Source of the DNA: Anaerolineales bacterium
GTDB lineage: Bacteria; Chloroflexota; Anaerolineae; Anaerolineales; Villigracilaceae
NCBI GenBank assembly: GCA_020060625.1
Contig: JAGUZU010000075.1
Location: 17,785-81,784, forward strand
Reading direction: 5' to 3'
DNA length: 64,000 bases
A program made the translations under genes and the position numbers. Under the pieces are notes generated by a model. The model did no database searches, was not told where the DNA came from, and saw nothing but the letters and a program-made list of their open reading frames with translations. Numbering within the stretch: position 1 is the first letter of the stretch; the number at the start of each line of letters is the position of its first letter. Of this stretch, positions 59,654 through 64,000 are shown piece by piece.

Positions 59654-60559
59654 ATGTCCCTTATTACTCTCTTCTCTGCTCCCAAGCCCTTCATCGATCC
59701 GCACATTGCGATGATCCAGCGTAATTCCATCAAGTCATGGAAGTTGCTGCCGGATGTGGATATCATTTTGCTAGGCGAGGAGGAAGGTCTTGCCGAGGCA
59801 GCGTGTGAACTGGGCGTGAAGCACGTTGCAAGCGTCGAGCGCAACGCGAATGGCACGCCGCTGATCTCGTCCATGTTCAATCTGGCGCGGGAGAATTCCA
59901 ATAGCGAATTGCTTTGCATCATCAACGCGGATATGATTCTCATGCCTGATTTCGTCGAAGCCGCGCGCAGGTCACGCATGTTGCGTGACAAGTATGTCTT
60001 GCTCAGTCAGCGGTGGGATTATGACATCACGTCACCGCTTGATTTTGCCGAAGGGTGGCAGTCTCTGCTGAGAGAAGATGTCAGAAAACAGAACCAGCTT
60101 CATCGTCCCGCCGGAAGCGATTTTTTCCTCTTCCCAAAAGCGTGTTATCAAGACATCCCCGATTTTACGATTGGTCGTGCAGGGTGGGACAACTGGATGA
60201 TCTACAAAGCGCGTAAGGAAGGCTGGGCGGTGATCGACTGCACGCCGTCCATCATGATCGTGCATCAGAACCACGATTACAGCCACCTGCCTGATGGCAA
60301 GCCTCACTACGAACATCCCGAAACAAACGAAAACATCCGCCTTGCAGGCGGACAGGCGAACATCCGCTACACGATTTTAGATTCCACGCATCAACTTGCG
60401 GATGGTAAACTTACCCGCCCGAAGATGACATCTGCCCGCTTCACACGCCGCCTTGAGTTGTTTCTGCGTGCCCTATTCTTTTTCCTGCCTGAGAATGCGA
60501 TCGAAAACCTTGCCAGACCGAAGCGATGGAAGAAGAGAATCAAGAAGATATTTCGATAA
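59654..60559 (+). CDS. GT-A-like glycosyltransferase
   Basis: The 301-residue protein opens LITLFSAPKPF and has WKLLPDVDIILLGEE, a LCIINADMILMPDF segment with the DxD-like metal motif (about 96-100), AGSDFFLFPKACY and GRAGWDNWMIYKARKEGW. This order fits a group of GT2-related transferases common in cyanobacteria and Chloroflexota. The C-terminus is a basic helix that may attach to the membrane. The donor sugar is unknown. Confidence 0.75.
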   Translation: MSLITLFSAPKPFIDPHIAMIQRNSIKSWKLLPDVDIILLGEEEGLAEAACELGVKHVASVERNANGTPLISSMFNLARENSNSELLCIINADMILMPDFVEAARRSRMLRDKYVLLSQRWDYDITSPLDFAEGWQSLLREDVRKQNQLHRPAGSDFFLFPKACYQDIPDFTIGRAGWDNWMIYKARKEGWAVIDCTPSIMIVHQNHDYSHLPDGKPHYEHPETNENIRLAGGQANIRYTILDSTHQLADGKLTRPKMTSARFTRRLELFLRALFFFLPENAIENLARPKRWKKRIKKIFR

Positions 60560-60630
60560 TTCGATATTCGAGAACCGATCAACCGATTCCGAATGACGAG
60601 TTCCGAATATCCAATCCCGAATAAGAGTAT
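60560..60630 (+). repeat. Heptamer-periodic spacer, TCCGAAT type
   Basis: TCCGAAT, GACGAGT, TCCGAAT, ATCCAAT, CCCGAAT follow at 7-base steps after a TTCGATATTCGA palindrome. It fills the spacer up to the start of the next gene. Confidence 0.75.
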
Positions 60631-60635
60631 CGAAA

Positions 60636-61586
60636 ATGCGAAAAGGTCAAAACCCCGCCAAGTTCGTCAAAGATGTCCCCCGCCCTGAGCGAGTGACAGT
60701 TGCATTATTAAATTACATCCCCTTCCTGAGCGGATTCTACGCCGAGACCTTCGATGTGCTGAAAGTCTCGCTCGAATCCATGCGGGTGGATGCGGGACTG
60801 CCGTTCGACTTAATGGTCTTCGATAACGGCTCGTGCCCCGAAGTGCGCGATTTCCTCGTGAAAGAAAAAGAAGAGGGACGAATTCAATATTTGATCCTCT
60901 CGGAAAAGAACATGGGTAAAGGCGGCGCATGGAATGTGATGCTGGCGGGCGCGCCGGGTGAGATCATCGCCTACACCGATGCGGATGTTTTATTTTCCCC
61001 GAACTGGCTTTCGCGTTCGGTGGAAATTCTCGAAACCTTTCCGAATGTTGGCATGGTGACCGCCCGTCCGTTCCGAACGTCACCCGAGTTGTACACATCC
61101 ACGCTGGAGTGGGCAAAGAAGAACGCGACACTGGAGGAAGGTCAATTCATTCCGTGGGAGACCTTCCTTGAATTCAACCTTTCGCTTGGGCAGACTGAAG
61201 AAGAGAATGTGAAAGTCTATGCTGAGACGAGTGATTGGCGTATTCAATACAAAGGTGTGACAGCACTTGCGGGCGCAAGTCACTGGCAGTTCACGGCGTA
61301 TAAATCCACATTGCAACAGTTCCTGCCCTTTGACATGGACAAGCCGATGGGGCAAGTCCGCCAGTTGGACAAGCGCATGAATGATGCGGGTTTACTGCGC
61401 CTGATGGTCTCTGATCCGCTGGCGATGAATATGTCCAATACGCTGGGGTATTTGCGCGGAGAGTTGGGACAAAAAGAAAGAGGAAAGAAGAAAGCAGGTT
61501 TTGGGAAGCGGGTGTTGGAAATTGGAATTATCAAGAAGATTTTATTGGCGGTGTATAACAAGATTTTCAGTTGGTATTATTCGTAA
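60636..61586 (+). CDS. GT2 family glycosyltransferase
   Basis: The 316-residue protein has VTVALLNYIPFLSGFYAE, LMVFDNGSCPEVRDFL (about 60-75), SEKNMGKGGAWNVML and IIAYTDADVLFSPNWL (about 110-125, DxD motif). The C-terminal tail FGKRVLEIGIIKKILLAVYNKIFSWYYS is an amphipathic basic helix. The 83 bases that encode most of this tail occur again at 63159-63241 with four differences, 1.66 kb downstream. It is the last glycan-assembly gene on this side. Confidence 0.87.
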   Translation: MRKGQNPAKFVKDVPRPERVTVALLNYIPFLSGFYAETFDVLKVSLESMRVDAGLPFDLMVFDNGSCPEVRDFLVKEKEEGRIQYLILSEKNMGKGGAWNVMLAGAPGEIIAYTDADVLFSPNWLSRSVEILETFPNVGMVTARPFRTSPELYTSTLEWAKKNATLEEGQFIPWETFLEFNLSLGQTEEENVKVYAETSDWRIQYKGVTALAGASHWQFTAYKSTLQQFLPFDMDKPMGQVRQLDKRMNDAGLLRLMVSDPLAMNMSNTLGYLRGELGQKERGKKKAGFGKRVLEIGIIKKILLAVYNKIFSWYYS

Positions 61587-61589
61587 ACA

Positions 61590-61636
61590 ATGACATGGTC
61601 GGACAACTCATGCATCAGATTGCCCGACCATGTCAT
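61590..61636. terminator. Hairpin between convergent genes
   Basis: A perfect 13-base inverted repeat ATGACATGGTCGG / CCGACCATGTCAT with a 21-base loop, between the GT2 stop and the end of the reverse methyltransferase gene. There is no T-run on either side, so termination in either direction is only a possibility. Confidence 0.5.
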
Positions 61637-61654
61637 GCAACTCCTGATGATGCG

Positions 61655-62341
61655 TCATCCGGAAGGGGTCGCCTCAATGGAATGAAACATACCCAGCACG
61701 GATCGTTTGTTTTTCGTTACTCGCAGTCCTGCCGCGCGGATCAAATCCAATGGGTCTTGATTCCAGCGACAACCCGCGTTGTCTTCGTAGTGCTGATATT
61801 CATGGCGGTCTTGATAATTTGCAAGCCACGGCACGGAACTATGACCATGCTCGAGAAGCAGGATCAAGCCATCGGGTCGGCAGACGCGTTTCATTTCCTG
61901 TAATGCCTTGATCGGATTGGGAAACGTACAGGTGGACAAGGTGGAGACCACAGTGTCAAAACTTCCGTCTGTAAAATCCAGTTTTTCGGCGTCCATCACA
62001 GCGAGATTTACATTCAGTCTTTGTCTGTTTGCGTTCCCGCGGACGATCTCAAGCATGTTCGGACTCAAGTCAACTGCCGTGATTTCGCTGTTTGGCGCAA
62101 AGAATGGAAAGTTCTGTCCTGTTCCACAGGCGACATCCAGAATTTTACCCGAGGCTTTCGAGAGCAGTTTCTTCTTCATCCGCGCCACGCCGAGGATGTA
62201 ATGATCGAACCAGACTTTCTTCTCGTACTGGCTGGCGATCTCGTCGTAGGCTTTCTGGATTTGATCCGCCGCCATTTTTGCGCTGAGGGGAATGCGCTGG
62301 GGCTTGCAGGTCTTACCTTCGTATGCAGTGATTGTTTTCAT
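61655..62341 (-). CDS. SAM-dependent methyltransferase (UbiE/PmtA-like)
   Basis: A 228-residue reverse-strand protein with ribosome site AAGGAG. ILDVACGTGQNFPFF (motif I), VDLSPNMLEIVRG, FDTVVSTLSTCTFPNPIKAL and RVCRPDGLILLLEHG match the Methyltransf_11 UbiE/PmtA group. It is divergent from a TetR gene, and a palindrome overlaps its promoter, so it is probably a TetR-controlled small-molecule or lipid methyltransferase. It does not look like part of glycan synthesis. Confidence 0.87.
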   Translation of the reverse strand: MKTITAYEGKTCKPQRIPLSAKMAADQIQKAYDEIASQYEKKVWFDHYILGVARMKKKLLSKASGKILDVACGTGQNFPFFAPNSEITAVDLSPNMLEIVRGNANRQRLNVNLAVMDAEKLDFTDGSFDTVVSTLSTCTFPNPIKALQEMKRVCRPDGLILLLEHGHSSVPWLANYQDRHEYQHYEDNAGCRWNQDPLDLIRAAGLRVTKNKRSVLGMFHSIEATPSG

Positions 62342-62358
62342 ATTTACTCCTTTTTGTT

Positions 62359-62375
62359 ATACTGTGAAACAGTAT
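62359..62375. promoter_or_regulatory. Palindromic operator candidate for the TetR regulator
   Basis: ATACTGT-GAA-ACAGTAT is a perfect 7-base inverted repeat. On the reverse strand it contains AGTATAAC, the likely -10 of the methyltransferase gene, so a bound TetR dimer would block that promoter. Three direct copies of TGTAACAA(A/T)A (62389, 62451, 62480) fill the rest of the divergent spacer and may be further sites. Confidence 0.65.
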
Positions 62376-62495
62376 GTGCAACAGTTTGTGTAACAATAGC
62401 CTGCATTGTAGCCAGCCTGATTTCAAAGTCAATTGCGGATCTGGCTTTGATGTAACAAAAGTCATAGAAGCGGCCATTTTGTAACAAAACCTGCC

Positions 62496-63107
62496 ATGCC
62501 AATGAAATCCCCTCCTGCAAAAGTTGACCCGCGCGTTCGGCGCACGCGCCGCGCGTTGCGCGACGCTTTGGTCTCGCTGATTCTCGAAAAGGATTACGCC
62601 TCCATCACCATCAAAGAGATCACAGAACGCGCCGAGACAGCCTACATCACGTTTTACAGGCATTACGAGACTCTCGATCAATTGCTGATGGAGATTCTCG
62701 ATGAAGGATTGGCGGAATTACTGACCCGCATCGAGACGCTGGCGAAGCAGTCTGACGCTTCCGATCTCGAAACTGAGGGCAGGCTCATCTTCGAATATAT
62801 CGGTCAAAAAGCCGACCTCTTCCGCATTCTGTTCAAGAGTCAAAGCGTGGCGCGTGTTCGCAAAAAGGTTGTTCGGGATGTTGCGATGATATTTCAACGC
62901 GCTTGCACACCGCTGGCGAGATTGGACAACCCGGTGACCATCAACGTCACGTCGAACCACATCTCGACCTCTTTGCTCTCGCTCATCGAGTGGTGGCTTG
63001 ATAACGACATGAATCCTCCGCCTGTAAAGATGGGAAAGGTGTATAAGAGTTTGATCATTGATTCAACAGTTGGGGCGGTGAGTTCCCTTTCAACCATGTC
63101 GGTATAA
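62496..63107 (+). CDS. TetR/AcrR family regulator
   Basis: A 203-residue protein with an N-terminal helix-turn-helix: RRTRRALRDALVSLILEKDY (about 15-34), SITIKEITERAETAYITFYRHYETLDQLL (about 36-64). The C-terminal ligand domain resembles the TetR_C_7-like group. No ribosome site is evident ahead of ATG 62496; ATG 62502 is an alternative. It probably represses the divergent methyltransferase gene and itself through the palindrome at 62359. Confidence 0.88.
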   Translation: MPMKSPPAKVDPRVRRTRRALRDALVSLILEKDYASITIKEITERAETAYITFYRHYETLDQLLMEILDEGLAELLTRIETLAKQSDASDLETEGRLIFEYIGQKADLFRILFKSQSVARVRKKVVRDVAMIFQRACTPLARLDNPVTINVTSNHISTSLLSLIEWWLDNDMNPPPVKMGKVYKSLIIDSTVGAVSSLSTMSV

Positions 63108-63128
63108 ATTGCCGTTACCCGCACATCG

Positions 63129-63245
63129 AAACAGGCTGGGAAGAAGAAACCCGTCTCGTTTGGGAAGCGGGTGTTGGAAATTGGATTTATCAAGAAGGTT
63201 TTGCTGGCGGTGTATAACAAGATTTTCAGTTGGTATTATTCTTAG
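63129..63245 (+). pseudogene. Duplicated 3' end of a GT2 glycosyltransferase gene
   Basis: Bases 63159-63241 repeat 61500-61582 with four mismatches in 83 positions, and the frame reads KKKPVSFGKRVLEIGFIKKVLLAVYNKIFSWYYS (shown in two overlapping parts: the tail FGKRVLEIGFIKKVLL, then AVYNKIFSWYYS and a stop). No start codon or GT domain precedes it. It is a remnant of a second GT2 copy or of a recombination event that placed the methyltransferase and TetR genes between two direct repeats. Confidence 0.85.
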
Positions 63246-63256
63246 AGAGATACTTG

Positions 63257-63907
63257 ATGACCGATGTAATATCTGTATCAGAGCAAATAGGTCAACCGTT
63301 AATGAATGGTCTCATTCACTTAGTGATTATTGGTTCGGGTGCTAGTGTTGCTGCAACCCCGAACGGTGACTTGAACGGTTTGCCGTTACCTGTTATGAAC
63401 AATTTGGCAGAGATAACAGGCGTTACAAAGATTCTTGAAGAATTTGGTATTGATTTTAAACATGTATCTTTTGAAGGACTGTACAGCGACCTTTATTCAA
63501 GTGGGAAATATCAAGAACTTCTTGAACGGCTTAATTGGGGAATTCATAAGTATTTCAGTTCCCTCGTATTGCCCCGAGAACCCACAGTTTATGATTATCT
63601 TGTATTGTCTTTAAGAAAAAAAGATTTTATTGGAACATTTAATTGGGATCCTTTTTTAATACAAGCCTGTGTCAGAAATTCCGATGAAGTAGATATACCA
63701 TTCATTGCTTTTCTTCATGGCAATGTATCTATAGGTCACTGTGATTCCGATTGGATCAAGTCAACATATCCAGGTACTTGCAGTAGGTGCGGTAATCCAC
63801 TGGAGCCGACAAAATTGCTCTTTCCTGTAAAAGAAAAGAATTACACTGATGAATCGTATCATCTCAATAACTCGTGGGATGAGCGGGGAAAGATTGAGTC
63901 CTGTTAG
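63257..63907 (+). pseudogene. SIR2-like protein, C-terminally truncated
   Basis: ATG 63257 gives 216 residues. VIIGSGASVAATPNG (about 24-38) is the NAD-binding loop, GTFNWDPFLIQACVRN (about 123-138) and IAFLHGNVSIGHCDSD (about 149-164) are SIR2 landmarks, and a CxxC (CSRCG) follows. The expected last strand and helix block after the NNSWDE segment is absent; six unrelated residues and a stop are followed directly by the inverted repeats at 63911. Base composition is clearly richer in A/T than the glycan genes. NADase-type SIR2 proteins occur in phage defence; here the gene is probably broken. Confidence 0.7.
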
Positions 63908-63910
63908 CCC

Positions 63911-63981
63911 AAAGTAGAAATGTCACCCATTCTCCAAAGTAGAAATGTCCCCGCCCCGCGGGGCGGGGACATTTCTACTTT
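63911..63981. mobile_element. Inverted and direct repeats, probable mobile-element end
   Basis: AAAGTAGAAATGTCACC (63911-63927) is followed by AAAGTAGAAATGTCCCC (63936-63952), which starts a 46-base perfect palindrome (63936-63981) with 23-base arms ending in GGGGACATTTCTACTTT and a T-run. Repeats of this wording flank integrase-type insertion elements in many genomes; the element itself would lie beyond the right edge. It may also work as a strong terminator. Confidence 0.7.
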
Positions 63982-64000
63982 TTTTCTGCGAGGGGAATAG

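Noticed and set aside
63109..63345. A 78-residue open frame starting at 63109
   Set aside because: It reads the duplicated GT2 tail in a wrong frame and runs into the SIR2-like gene; the true frame of the remnant ends at 63245.
1..64000. tRNA or rRNA genes
   Set aside because: No cloverleaf-like sequence, rRNA core or tmRNA end was recognised by eye in either strand; a covariance-model search would be needed to exclude them fully.

Overview
The window is almost entirely one surface-polysaccharide and nonulosonic-acid (sialic-acid-like) gene region of a bacterium. Some 60 genes lie nearly all on the + strand, tightly packed, with many 1-14 nt overlaps. The mid-range GC content, the many transporter and glycosyltransferase genes and the wealth of dispersed hairpin repeats suggest an uncultured Chloroflexota (Anaerolineae-like) genome. 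That placement is an impression, because no rRNA or marker gene is present.

Layout. 0-3.4 kb: end of a DegT aminotransferase, a first Wzm/Wzt ABC exporter and a hexapeptide acyltransferase. 3.4-16.2 kb: two nonulosonate modules. The first is NeuB, NeuC-like 2-epimerase, methyltransferase, CMP-sugar synthetase and a 2-hydroxyacid dehydrogenase. The second, less usual, is NeuB, aldehyde dehydrogenase, CMP-sugar synthetase and a full-length transketolase. 16.2-24.9 kb: glycosyltransferases alternating with SAM methyltransferases. 24.9-27.6 kb: nucleotide-sugar enzymes, including a LegB-like 4,6-dehydratase next to a sugar-1-phosphate nucleotidyltransferase. 27.6-37.7 kb: GT4 enzymes, an asparagine synthetase and two polytopic GT-C-like proteins. 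37.8-39.9 kb: the only reversed pair in the cluster, a methyltransferase and a methyltransferase-GT2 fusion, divergent from a MarR-type EPS regulator. 40-52 kb: SDR enzymes, a second Wzm/Wzt exporter, capsule-type transferases and a PseB-like/RmlD-like pair. 52-53.4 kb: DUF4260 and DUF3800 proteins behind a cluster of DnaA-box-like sites. 53.5-61.6 kb: a third NeuB, an AAC(3)-like acetyltransferase, a DUF4910 protein, an SpsF-like cytidylyltransferase and more glycosyltransferases. 61.6-64 kb: a TetR/methyltransferase pair with a palindromic operator, a duplicated 3' end of the preceding glycosyltransferase gene, a truncated SIR2-like gene and inverted repeats that look like a mobile-element end.

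How it works together (inference): cytoplasmic enzymes make several activated sugars, probably two or three different CMP-nonulosonates plus GDP/UDP/dTDP-deoxy sugars. Soluble GT2/GT4/GT-B enzymes assemble them, methyltransferases, acyltransferases and an amidotransferase decorate the chains, two ABC exporters move the products out, and GT-C proteins may add sugars from lipid carriers.

The most unusual signal is not a pathway. It is a family of degenerate 7-nucleotide-periodic, self-complementary repeats that fill many intercistronic spacers from 41 kb onward, sit directly on start codons, and occur in frame inside at least seven genes. Two small four-helix-bundle (S23/IVP-like) genes are each bounded by inverted copies of these repeats. 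No stretch over 300 bases lacks a gene; spacers are described where they hold something.
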